Source: Nguyenibacter vanlangensis (GTDB taxonomy: Bacteria; Pseudomonadota; Alphaproteobacteria; Acetobacterales; Acetobacteraceae). Taken from it: a stretch of 64,000 nt of DNA. Location of the stretch: NCBI RefSeq assembly GCF_038719015.1, contig NZ_CP152276.1, positions 3,799,501 to 3,863,500 on the forward strand, in the 5' to 3' direction. The position numbers and the translations under genes are program-made. Under the pieces are notes generated by a model, which saw nothing but the letters and a program-made list of their open reading frames with translations, ran no database searches and was not told the DNA's origin. Within the stretch, counting starts at the first letter, position 1. Each line of letters opens with the position of its first letter. Below, in pieces: positions 52,292 to 60,170 of the stretch.

Positions 52292-53251
52292 CTACTCCTC
52301 GGCGCGTAACTCTCGAACCCCTCGGCCGAGCCGCCTACGCAACAGGTTCCGCAGAGTCCCCGTATCATCGTACCCGACTTCACTCGCAATATGATCGAGG
52401 TCCTGCCCTAACGAGATCAGATGCTGCGCCCGTTCGACCCGCAGGTCCTGGAAGAAGGCAAGTGGGGACTTGCCGAGCACGGCCTCGGTGCGGCGTTGCA
52501 GCGTGCGCGGCGTAACAGCTAGGGCTTTCGCCGCGGCCTGCAGCGAAAAGCCCGAGGTCAGGTGCTCGCGCGCCCATCGTTCGAATTGCTCGATCAACGG
52601 ATCGGCGTGCGCCAGAAAATCCGGGATGATGTATCTGGCTTGTGAGGGGCGTCGGTCGATCAGCATGAACCGCGCGACAAGCGCAGCCAATTCGGGGCTC
52701 GTCTGGCGCATGAGCCACAGGGCGAGATCCAAATGTCCCATCGCCGCCCCTGCCGTCACGATTCGGCCGGAGGCGGCTATCATACGTGTATCGTCGAGAC
52801 GGACGCGCGGGTAGCGTTGTCGAAATAGTGGTGCAAGCGACCAGGTCGTGGTCGCCTCATGACCGTCGAGAAGCCCGGATTCGGCGAGCAGGAATGTTCC
52901 AATGCAAGCCGCCGCAATGCCCGCACCGCGTGCGTGCCAGGCGCGAAGCTGTATGGCCGTCTGCAGGACGTCCTCGCGATCCAAGGCCCGGAGCAGTTGC
53001 TGCGGCTGCTTGGCGTTGAGCGCTGGCACAACGACCCAGTCAGGTCTGCGCACGCGGTGCAGCAGCTCGACAGTCACCGTCAGGCCGAGACCAGTGCGGA
53101 CCTGCTCCTGCAAGCCGACGACCCGTGCTTCGAACGGTGGGCGGGCGATACCTTGCATCACGGCCAACTCATTCGCCGCCGCGATGGTGTCCAGCAACAC
53201 CGCCAACCCCGTGTCGAAAACGCCCTCGAGCGCGAGGATAGCAAGTCGCAT
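52292..53251 (-). CDS. GlxA-type transcriptional regulator (DJ-1/PfpI + AraC HTH)
   Basis: 319 residues. The N-terminal DJ-1/PfpI-like domain (about 1-180) contains GAGIAAACIGTFLLAESGLL at the nucleophile elbow. The C-terminal AraC DNA-binding domain (about 220-315) contains SLQAAAKALAVTPRTLQRR and QDLDHIASEVGYDDTGTLRN. Such proteins regulate amino-acid, betaine or carbonyl metabolism. Its divergent neighbour, the MAPEG gene, is the likeliest target. Confidence 0.9.
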   Translation of the reverse strand: MRLAILALEGVFDTGLAVLLDTIAAANELAVMQGIARPPFEARVVGLQEQVRTGLGLTVTVELLHRVRRPDWVVVPALNAKQPQQLLRALDREDVLQTAIQLRAWHARGAGIAAACIGTFLLAESGLLDGHEATTTWSLAPLFRQRYPRVRLDDTRMIAASGRIVTAGAAMGHLDLALWLMRQTSPELAALVARFMLIDRRPSQARYIIPDFLAHADPLIEQFERWAREHLTSGFSLQAAAKALAVTPRTLQRRTEAVLGKSPLAFFQDLRVERAQHLISLGQDLDHIASEVGYDDTGTLRNLLRRRLGRGVRELRAEE

Positions 53252-53372
53252 GTCGCAAATGACCCGGAGATTGTCACATACGACCGTAGCCTAAGCGTCG
53301 TGGAAAATCTACGGTACGGGCTAGTGGCGCATGCAGGATGCGCAGGCCTCTGACGAATGATGAAGTGACACG

Positions 53373-53780
53373 ATGCAACTCACGCCAGAACTCTATTTCC
53401 TTGTGCTGATCGCGTGTCTGACCGTGTTGATGTGGATTCCCCATACGATCGCCCGGGTTTTGACGCGTGGCCTCATGCCGGCGTTGCGCAACCCCGATCC
53501 ATCATATACCGCCGACCCGGCATGGGCCGAGCGAGCAAGACGTGCCCACGCCAATGCCACCGAGAATCTGGTTGTATTCGCACCGCTGGTCATCGTCGCG
53601 ACGCTCCTGGGCGTGCACACGCCGGCAACGGTCATCGCGGCCAAGATCTATTTTGGCGCGAGGATTGTCCATTACCTCGTCTATGCAGCCGGCATACCCG
53701 TCGTAAGGACGCTCGTCTTTGTTGTCGGCGTCGGCGCCACCTTGGTGTTCGCGGCCGCGATTCTCGGCCATGCCTCTTAG
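53373..53780 (+). CDS. MAPEG family membrane protein
   Basis: 135 residues with four hydrophobic segments. RARRAHANATENLVVFAPLV is the conserved MAPEG (eicosanoid and glutathione metabolism) motif. Bacterial members are inner-membrane proteins, some with glutathione transferase or peroxidase activity. Divergent from the GlxA-type regulator (121-bp gap). Confidence 0.88.
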   Translation: MQLTPELYFLVLIACLTVLMWIPHTIARVLTRGLMPALRNPDPSYTADPAWAERARRAHANATENLVVFAPLVIVATLLGVHTPATVIAAKIYFGARIVHYLVYAAGIPVVRTLVFVVGVGATLVFAAAILGHAS

Positions 53781-53828
53781 ATCTGGCCACCGCGATCTCC
53801 GGAATTTCTTCCGAGCTTCGAGGACACC

Positions 53829-54569
53829 GTGACGAATCTCCCAATGGCGCGGGCGGCAGCACCGGTTGAGAAACAGGTAACGAGGCAGGAGCCCCTTGAT
53901 GCCCCGGTATGGGCGGCTCTGACATCGGGCAATCGGGCGCTGGCCGAAGGAGGCCCACGGGCAAAGTGCTATCTGCCCGACGTTGCCCCCTTTGGGGCCA
54001 TCGCGGACCGATCCGACGCATCCTTTGCTTCCCTGGTGAAGCTTGTCGCCCGCAACGGGCGGGTTGTGCTGGAGACGATGGATGCCCTCGTCCCGCCATC
54101 CGGTCTGACGGTCGAAATGCAGAAGCCGATCCTGCAGATGGTTCTGGAAACGGCACAGGTCAGTGTTCCGCCCGGCCCCGACTATGTTGATCTGAGACAG
54201 TCGGACGTGGCGGAGATGATGGACCTCGCCGCTCGCACCAAGCCCGGCCCGTTTGGCCCGCGGACGATCGAGTTGGGCCGCTATATCGGTTTTCGTTTCG
54301 ACGGGGTGCTGGCTGCGATGGCCGGCGAACGGATGCGATTCGATCGCTTCGTGGAGATCAGCGCTGTGTGCGTTGACCCGGCATACCGAGGCAAAGGCTA
54401 TGCCGCTTGCCTGATGATGCAGCTTGCGCGCGCGATCAGGGAACGTGATCTGATCCCGTTCCTGCATGTGTTCGAGGACAATGAGGGTGCTATCGCGCTA
54501 TACAAAAAACTAGGCTTCGTTATCCGAGAGCGCTTTTTCGTCACGAGCTTACGATCGGCCTCAATATAG
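53829..54569 (+). CDS. GNAT family N-acetyltransferase
   Basis: 246 residues. Start is GTG at 53829 (alternative ATG 53844). The C-terminal GNAT domain shows ISAVCVDPAYRGKGYAACLM (acetyl-CoA loop) and FLHVFEDNEGAIALYKKLGF. The N-terminal 100 residues resemble the FR47-like group. Substrate unknown. Its 3' end overlaps the 3' end of the convergent LysR gene by 9 bp. Confidence 0.88.
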   Translation: MTNLPMARAAAPVEKQVTRQEPLDAPVWAALTSGNRALAEGGPRAKCYLPDVAPFGAIADRSDASFASLVKLVARNGRVVLETMDALVPPSGLTVEMQKPILQMVLETAQVSVPPGPDYVDLRQSDVAEMMDLAARTKPGPFGPRTIELGRYIGFRFDGVLAAMAGERMRFDRFVEISAVCVDPAYRGKGYAACLMMQLARAIRERDLIPFLHVFEDNEGAIALYKKLGFVIRERFFVTSLRSASI

Positions 54570-55478
54570 CGCCGTCGCGCCGGCCGAAATCTCGCGGACG
54601 AAGTCAAGAAACGCCCGAACCTTGGCAGGGGGAAGATGCCGAGACGGGTGATAGGCAATGAGCGGATATCGCTCGTCGGACCAATCGGCTAGAATCTGCA
54701 CGAGTTCACCTCGTGCGAAAAAGGGTGCCATGCCAATCCCAAGACTCTGGAAGATCCCCTGACCCGCGATGCAGGCAGAGAGAGCCGCTGACGGGTCATC
54801 GGTCATGAACCGACCCGTCGGGGTCTGGATTTCGATAACCTTGCCGCCCCGGTGGAATTCCCATGAAAACGGGCGGCCGGTCTGGGGATCGCGAAACAGC
54901 AGGACTTCGTGGTGCTCGAGATCATGAGGCGTCGCCGGCATGCCGTGCTTCTCGAGATAGGCGGGCGACGCGCAAGTCAGTACCGGCACCTCAAGCATCT
55001 GTCGCGCGATCAGGGATGACGTATCCGGCGGCCCAAAGCGCACAGCCACGTCGATCCCGGCCATCATCTCCTCACGATAATTACTGGTCGTCAGATCGAC
55101 GGACAACAATGGGTACCGGGCGAGAAACTCCTGCATACGCGACGCCAGCACCGTGCGTGCGAACCACGGATCGACAGAGACACGAAGGCGGCCGTTTATC
55201 AGCACCGCGGTGCCGGCCGCCTGGGCAGCAGCCTCTTCGAGCCCAGCGAGAAGCGGCATGACCTGGGCATGAAAGCGCAGCCCTTCCTCAGTCAGCACGA
55301 CATCTCGCGCATTGCGATCGAAAAGGCGGACGCCGATGCGCGCTTCTAGCCGCGCAACTGCTCGACTGACACCGGAGGGCGTCAACCCCAGCATCTTCGC
55401 GGCTCGCGCGAAGTTCCCAGTATCCGTCACGGCCGCGAGAACGCCCGCCCCGGTCAGCAATCGCGTATCGAACGTCAA
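54561..55478 (-). CDS. LysR family transcriptional regulator
   Basis: 305 residues. The HTH (LAAVTDTGNFARAAKMLGLTPSGVSRAVARLEARIG) is followed by RLFDRNARDVVLTEEG and a type 2 periplasmic-binding-like effector domain (VRFGPPDTSSLIARQML). The nearest upstream divergent gene is the NmrA-type protein 400 bp away, a frequent LysR target. Confidence 0.92.
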   Translation of the reverse strand: MTFDTRLLTGAGVLAAVTDTGNFARAAKMLGLTPSGVSRAVARLEARIGVRLFDRNARDVVLTEEGLRFHAQVMPLLAGLEEAAAQAAGTAVLINGRLRVSVDPWFARTVLASRMQEFLARYPLLSVDLTTSNYREEMMAGIDVAVRFGPPDTSSLIARQMLEVPVLTCASPAYLEKHGMPATPHDLEHHEVLLFRDPQTGRPFSWEFHRGGKVIEIQTPTGRFMTDDPSAALSACIAGQGIFQSLGIGMAPFFARGELVQILADWSDERYPLIAYHPSRHLPPAKVRAFLDFVREISAGATALY

Positions 55479-55886
55479 TCCTGGGCTCCCTGCAGCAGTT
55501 CAATCTGAGCATGCATCCGCATGCCACAACAATGATTCTGAGTCACTATAACTTTGATATTAATGCTCTGGCCTCACCATCCATAGCGGCGTAGATGGAC
55601 CCATCCTGGTTGCTTCGATGAGGGTGGAATGAAGGACGTATCGCGCAGAGCCCTGTTGGCCGGCGGAGAACTTCCGGCCGCTGGCGCAGCGCTTAATGGC
55701 GGTCGGGCCGCCGCATCGCAGCCACTGTCGCAAGAGCTTTGGGTAGGTATCGGCGTTCCCTTCACTTAGGCCCTACCCTTCCACGACCCGAAGATCGCTG
55801 CCCTTTACGGCACCTTCGAGCGCGGCCCCCGGGCGGCCCTCGCCTGGCCACGCTCCTTTTCCGACTAATTTCTTGGGAGTGACATC
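55479..55886. other. 408-bp stretch with a possible Tat-leader gene remnant
   Basis: The gap between LysR and the NmrA-type gene. A plus-strand frame at 55629-55769 encodes 46 residues starting MKDVSRRALLAGGELP, which has a twin-arginine-like leader (SRRALLAGG), then stops. Similar-looking protein sequence (PFHDPKIAALYGTFERG) continues after the stop. It may be the 5' remnant of an exported oxidoreductase; no family could be named. Confidence 0.35.
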
Positions 55887-56741
55887 ATGTACGCAATCAC
55901 GGGTATCACTGGCAAAGTGGGCGGCGCGCTCGCGCGCAAGCTGCTGGCGGAGGGACATGCGGTGCGCGCCGTACTCCGTGACGCTACGAAAGCAGGTCCT
56001 TGGGCAGCGCAAGGCTGCCAGATCGCCTTTGCGGGAATGGAGGAACCGGCGCGGCTAGCGGCTGGATTTGAAGGGGTAGAAGGCGTTTTCATCCTTCCGC
56101 CTTCGGAGTTCGATCCGGCGCCAGGCTATCCCGAAGCCAGGATCGTCATTGATGCGGTGACCGCTGCGCTCAAAGCCGCCAAACCCAAGAAGATCCTCTG
56201 CCTATCGACCATCGGTGCCGATGCGCCGCACGACAACCTCCTGTCTCAGCGTACGTTGATGGAGGAGGCGGTCGGCGCGCTAGGACTTCCTGTCACCTTC
56301 CTGCGGCCGGGTTGGTTCATGGAGAATGCGTTGTGGGACGTGGCCTCGGCTCGCGAGGGCATTTTGCACTCCTTCTTGCAGCCCGCCGACAAGCGCTTCC
56401 CCATGGTGGCGACGCAGGATGTCGGATCCACCGCGGCAGAGCTGCTTGTGCAGGATTGGGATGGCGCACGTGTCGTCGAGTTGGAAGGTCCTGTGCGAGT
56501 GTCACCCAATGACGTGGCATCGGCCTTTGCGACGGCACTCGGCCGGTCCGTCCGCGTCGAAGTCGTGCAGAGATCGACCTGGGAGGAACTCTTCACATTA
56601 CAAGGCATGAACCACCCTCTGCCCCGCATCCGCATGCTCGACGGCTTCAATGAGGGGTGGATCGATTTCGCTGATAACGGTGCTTCGGCAATTAAAGGCC
56701 CGACGCCACTGGCTGACGTGATCGCGAAACTCGTTCGATAG
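55887..56741 (+). CDS. NmrA/NAD(P)H-binding family protein
   Basis: 284 residues, full length. The dinucleotide motif is AITGITGKVGGALAR, then ILCLSTIGADAPHDN and TFLRPGWFMENALW. These atypical SDRs are NADPH-dependent quinone/azo reductase-like enzymes or redox sensors. It is a paralogue of the broken gene at 49871. ATG 55887 has a GGGAGTGA ribosome site. Confidence 0.9.
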   Translation: MYAITGITGKVGGALARKLLAEGHAVRAVLRDATKAGPWAAQGCQIAFAGMEEPARLAAGFEGVEGVFILPPSEFDPAPGYPEARIVIDAVTAALKAAKPKKILCLSTIGADAPHDNLLSQRTLMEEAVGALGLPVTFLRPGWFMENALWDVASAREGILHSFLQPADKRFPMVATQDVGSTAAELLVQDWDGARVVELEGPVRVSPNDVASAFATALGRSVRVEVVQRSTWEELFTLQGMNHPLPRIRMLDGFNEGWIDFADNGASAIKGPTPLADVIAKLVR

Positions 56742-56824
56742 AGCGATGGCCATGCAGGCGATAAAGTGTGAGATCCGACGAAATCGTTTCAATTTTCCTG
56801 GCCTAATTTCAGGTAATCGAGCAT

Positions 56825-56903
56825 GCTGTGGAGCTGTGGAGCTGTGGAGCTGTGGAGCTGTGGAGCTGTGGAGCTGTGGAGCTGTGGAGCTGTGGAGCTG
56901 TGG
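56825..56903. repeat. 8-bp microsatellite (GCTGTGGA), about 9.9 copies
   Basis: Nine perfect units (56825-56896) plus GCTGTGG. The unit length is not a multiple of three and every frame stays open through it, so the array encodes repeating peptides in all frames. It is next to two gene remnants and followed by a shorter GCAGGAA duplication (about 56922-56937). Confidence 0.92.
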
Positions 56904-56934
56904 TCAGCGCGTCGCGCGACGCAGGAAGCAGGAA

Positions 56935-57080
56935 GCAGGTTGACGCCGAACGGTCGCGCGGTCCGCGCCTGTACTTTCCGGATCACCTGCCGTGCAGTGA
57001 CGGCATCGGACGCGCCGAGCCCGAGAAAGCCGAACCCGCCCACCTCTGACATGGACGCCGCCAAGGTTGAAGTCGAAGCG
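56935..57080 (-). pseudogene. 5' fragment of a nitronate monooxygenase-like gene
   Basis: On the minus strand the sequence reads LAASMSEVGGFGFLGLGASD followed by VIRKVQARTARPFGVNLLPA. This matches the N-terminal region of nitronate monooxygenases (2-nitropropane dioxygenases): Val-Ser-Glu-Ala-Gly-Gly...Gly-Phe-Leu and Arg-Pro-Phe-Gly-Val-Asn. The rest of the gene (over 300 codons) is lost at the repeat array. Only the fragment is present. Confidence 0.7.
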
Positions 57081-57086
57081 TCAGAG

Positions 57087-57320
57087 AGTGTCCGATCTTC
57101 TGTGTATGAGTGATCTGGTCCATGCTTCACCGAAAGGAAGCATGAATGACCATCTCGAAGGAACTCCTGGACGAATTGCTGACAGGCGTGGAACGTGCTG
57201 AAGATCTGCTCGGAGACGCCGGGCTGCTGAAGGAGCTGAAGATTCGGCTCATGGAGCGTATGCTCGGTGCGGAGTTGACCGCGCATCTGGGCTATGAGGA
57301 AGGCAAGGCTGTCCGGCCGG
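57087..57320 (+). mobile_element. IS256-family insertion sequence, left-end fragment
   Basis: A frame from ATG 57146 reads MTISKELLDELLTGVERAED, KELKIRLMERMLGAELTAHL and GYEEGKA, the N-terminus of IS256-type transposases. Homology ends at about 57320; the DDE catalytic region is missing. The terminal repeat is probably within GAGAGTGTCCGATCTTCTGT at 57087. Non-functional. Confidence 0.8.
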
Positions 57321-57501
57321 CGCCGGCCAGACTGCCTTCATCAAGAGCCGCGACGAAGACGCGCATGGCGTCGATCCGATCCATGATTGTTCCGATCTAT
57401 GCAAAACTGACTTCCATTCTGCATAAATTCACCCGAAATCGGCAACAGATTACCGTCAGGGCACGGCAATACCGCCCGTCACGACTGACAGGACCACATT
57501 A
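57321..57501. other. Spacer between IS fragment and alpha/beta hydrolase
   Basis: The IS256 frame continues open to 57502 but without family similarity. The AT-richer segment 57400-57450 could hold the promoter of the hydrolase gene. No other feature. Confidence 0.4.
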
Positions 57502-58380
57502 ATGCACCCGCCCATCCGCACCCGCTTCCGCCATGCCCAGGTGAACGACGTTTCGGTCTTCTATCGCGAGGCTGGCAACCCCGCGCACCCGACCCTGCTG
57601 CTGCTGCACGGTTTTCCCAGTTCGTCGCATATGTTCCGTGACCTGATCCCGCTACTGGCCGAACGGTTCCACCTGGTCGCGCCGGATCTGCCGGGCTTCG
57701 GCTTTACCCAGGCGCCCGCGCGCGGCGACTATGCCTATACGTTCGACAATCTGGCCCGCACCATCGAAGGCTTCGTCGATGCGATCGGCCTGACGCGTTA
57801 TGCGATCTATGTGTTCGACTACGGCGCACCCGTCGGCTTCCGCGTGGCCTTGAGCCGGCCGGAGCGGGTTACGGCGATCATCTCACAGAACGGCAATGCC
57901 TACGAAGAGGGATTGAGCGACGGTTGGGCGCCGATCCGCACCTACTGGACCGACCCGACACAGGAAAATCGCGACGCCATCCGTTTTCTGCTGACCTTCG
58001 AGGGGACGAAGTGGCAGTACGTGCATGGGGTGCCCGACGAATCAAAGGTGGCGCCGGAATCCTACACGCTGGACCATGCGCTGCTGACCCGTCCGGACAA
58101 TGACGAGATCCAGCTCGATCTGTTCCTGAATTATGCCAGCAATGTTGGGCTCTATCCCGCGTTCCAGGATTATTTCCGGACCCGCAAGCCGCCTGTCCTG
58201 GCCGCCTGGGGCCGACATGACCCGTTCTTCCTGCCGCCGGGCGCGGAAGCATTCCGCCGCGACAACCCGAATGCGGACGTGCATCTGCTCGATACCGGGC
58301 ATTTCGCGCTGGAAACGCATGCGGTTGAAATTGCCGGCTTGATGGAAGGCTTCCTGGGCCGGGTCATCGCGCGGACCTGA
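57502..58380 (+). CDS. Alpha/beta hydrolase (haloalkane dehalogenase/epoxide hydrolase-like)
   Basis: 292 residues. Oxyanion motif LLLHGFPSSSHMFRDL, nucleophile Asp in YVFDYGAPVGFRVAL (the Asp-Tyr-Gly-x-Pro-Val-Gly elbow common in dehalogenase-like hydrolases), acid in WGRHDPFF and His in LDTGHFALETH. An aspartate nucleophile suggests ester, epoxide or C-halogen bond hydrolysis. No signal peptide. Stands alone after the IS remnant. Confidence 0.92.
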   Translation: MHPPIRTRFRHAQVNDVSVFYREAGNPAHPTLLLLHGFPSSSHMFRDLIPLLAERFHLVAPDLPGFGFTQAPARGDYAYTFDNLARTIEGFVDAIGLTRYAIYVFDYGAPVGFRVALSRPERVTAIISQNGNAYEEGLSDGWAPIRTYWTDPTQENRDAIRFLLTFEGTKWQYVHGVPDESKVAPESYTLDHALLTRPDNDEIQLDLFLNYASNVGLYPAFQDYFRTRKPPVLAAWGRHDPFFLPPGAEAFRRDNPNADVHLLDTGHFALETHAVEIAGLMEGFLGRVIART

Positions 58381-58482
58381 TTTCAAGCCAAGGCATCGCA
58401 CGGGCTGATGCACTGGTTTGCAGGGCCCTACCGGCTCTATCTCCGCCGGACGTGTCCGCAGGCGTGCCGGCCTGGGCGCGGG

Positions 58483-59253
58483 TCAGGCCGCGTGGGGCGC
58501 GAGTACGAAACTGGCGGTATCCAGCAGGAAGCTGCCGTCGGCCTCGATCGCGAAATGGCGGCGTACACTTTCCGGTGCGTCCTGCTGCAAGGCGCGGATG
58601 GCGGTGATCCGCGCCTGGGGCGCGCGGGTGCGCGCGACCCAGTCGGCGAAGTCCATGCGCAGCCGGCGCGGGGTGACGGCCTGCACGGCGAAGCCGGCGC
58701 GGCCGCAGGCGGCCACCCATTCGGCGATGGCGTAGTCCCGCACATGCGTGATGTCGCGCAGCAGTTCCAGGGTTTGCAACCAACTGTCGCACAGCGGATC
58801 GGCGGGGGCGACGACGTCGGCGAAGATGGCGAAGCCGCCGGGTTTCAGCACCCGGCGGGCCTGGCGCAGTCCGGATTCCATGTCGCGCCAGTGATGAGTG
58901 GAAAACCGGCACAGCACGGCGTCGAACCGGGCGTCGGCGAAGGGCAGGGATTCGGCCGCCGCCTGCCGCGTGACGATGTTGGCCAGGCCCCGTGTGGCGG
59001 CGGTGCGCGCCACGGCGTCCAGCATGTCCGGCGTGATGTCGCAGGCCGTGACCTGGCCGACATGGGGGGCGGCGCGGTAGCTGACATGGCCGCCGCCGCA
59101 GCCCAGGTCCAGCACGGTTTCCAGCCCCCGGCCGGCGACGGATCGTTCGATCTGGTCCAGGTCGGCGCCATCGGCATGGACCGCGCTGGCCACGTACTCG
59201 GCAGCGCGGGGGCCGTATCGTTCGGCGGTGAAATCCTGGTGCGTCTCGGTCAT
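58483..59253 (-). CDS. Class I SAM-dependent methyltransferase
   Basis: 256 residues from ATG 59253 (MTETHQDFTAERYGP); upstream codons are not conserved. Motif I VLDLGCGGGHVSYRAAP, then SLPFADARFDAVLCRFSTHHW and RVLKPGGFAIFADVVAP are typical of the UbiE/COQ5-like group (Methyltransf_11). Divergent from the XRE regulator (98-bp gap). A broken partial copy lies 10.5 kb away at 47980-48173. Confidence 0.92.
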   Translation of the reverse strand: MTETHQDFTAERYGPRAAEYVASAVHADGADLDQIERSVAGRGLETVLDLGCGGGHVSYRAAPHVGQVTACDITPDMLDAVARTAATRGLANIVTRQAAAESLPFADARFDAVLCRFSTHHWRDMESGLRQARRVLKPGGFAIFADVVAPADPLCDSWLQTLELLRDITHVRDYAIAEWVAACGRAGFAVQAVTPRRLRMDFADWVARTRAPQARITAIRALQQDAPESVRRHFAIEADGSFLLDTASFVLAPHAA

Positions 59254-59326
59254 GGGGGGCTCCTGCGTGGTTGTGCCCGGATCGGCTGTCCGGCGGCGCA
59301 GGCAGGATGGTATGGCGTATAATCGG

Positions 59327-59347
59327 GTATAAGATCCAAATTTATAC
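59327..59347. promoter_or_regulatory. GTATAA/TTATAC inverted repeat between methyltransferase and XRE genes
   Basis: GTATAA (59327-59332) and TTATAC (59342-59347) with a 9-bp spacer lie just before the XRE start; a further GTATAA is at 59317-59322. This AT-rich symmetric site in a GC-rich gap is a candidate operator and promoter for the divergent pair. Confidence 0.5.
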
Positions 59348-59351
59348 GGGT

Positions 59352-60170
59352 ATGAAAACCACCATGACGCTTCGTGCCGCAATGCCGCCATCCGATCCGC
59401 GCCGGGCGCTGGGGGCGTTTTTGCGTGCGCGGCGCGAGGCCCTGTCGCCCGCCGACGCGGGGATGTATCCGATGCCGGGCCGTCGCCGCACGCCAGGGTT
59501 GCGGCGCGAGGAGGCGGCGCAGCTCTGCGGGATCAGTACGACCTGGTACACCTGGCTGGAGCAGGGGCGGCCGGTCGCCTGTTCGGCGGCGACCCTGGCG
59601 CGGCTGGCCGAGGCGCTGCGCCTGTCGCGGGCCGAGCGGGCCTATCTGTTCGAACTGGCGCGGCAGACCGATCCGCGCCCGCTCGATGCCGGCGCCGCGC
59701 CGTGCGTGCCGCCCGAATTGCTGGCCTTGCCCGGACTGGTCCTGGTGCCGGCCTATCTGCTGGACCGGTCCTGGTCGGTCAGGGCCGCGAACGACGCGGC
59801 GCGGCGGCTGTTCGCGGCCTGGATCGGCGGGGCGGAACCGAACCTGCTGCGCTATGTGTTCCTGGACCCGGGGGCGCGGGGTTTCCTGGATGACTGGGAG
59901 GAGAGCGCTCGGCGCATCCTGGCCGAATTCCGGGCCGAGATGGCGCGGCTGTCGGAGGATGCGTCGATCGTGGCGATGCTGGACCGGCTGCATGGCGAAA
60001 GCCCGGATTTCGCCCGGCTGTGGCGCGGCCATGCGGTGCTGCCGCGGGCCGGCGGGCGGCGGCGTTTCCATCATCCGCTGGACGGGACCGTGTCCTATGT
60101 CCAGGCGACGCTGGTTCCGGCCGGCCATCCGGACCATAAGCTGGTGATCCTGACCCCCGTCACGGAATAG
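59352..60170 (+). CDS. XRE-type helix-turn-helix regulator (MmyB-like ligand domain)
   Basis: 272 residues from ATG 59352; 59364 is an alternative. The HTH (LRREEAAQLCGISTTWYTWLEQGR, preceded by GRRRTPG) is typical of the MmyB group in which HTH_31 is joined to a PAS-like MmyB_LBD (SWSVRAANDAARRLFAAWIG, LRYVFLDPGAR). Such regulators often control a divergent oxidoreductase or methyltransferase gene. Its 3' end overlaps that of the convergent sigma-factor gene by 11 bp. Confidence 0.88.
   Translation: MKTTMTLRAAMPPSDPRRALGAFLRARREALSPADAGMYPMPGRRRTPGLRREEAAQLCGISTTWYTWLEQGRPVACSAATLARLAEALRLSRAERAYLFELARQTDPRPLDAGAAPCVPPELLALPGLVLVPAYLLDRSWSVRAANDAARRLFAAWIGGAEPNLLRYVFLDPGARGFLDDWEESARRILAEFRAEMARLSEDASIVAMLDRLHGESPDFARLWRGHAVLPRAGGRRRFHHPLDGTVSYVQATLVPAGHPDHKLVILTPVTE

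Noticed and set aside
56825..56903. CRISPR array
   Set aside because: Units are 8 bp, contiguous, with no spacers and no cas genes.
57146..57502. Complete IS256 transposase
   Set aside because: Homology stops after about 57 residues, before the DDE domain; the remaining frame is unrelated.
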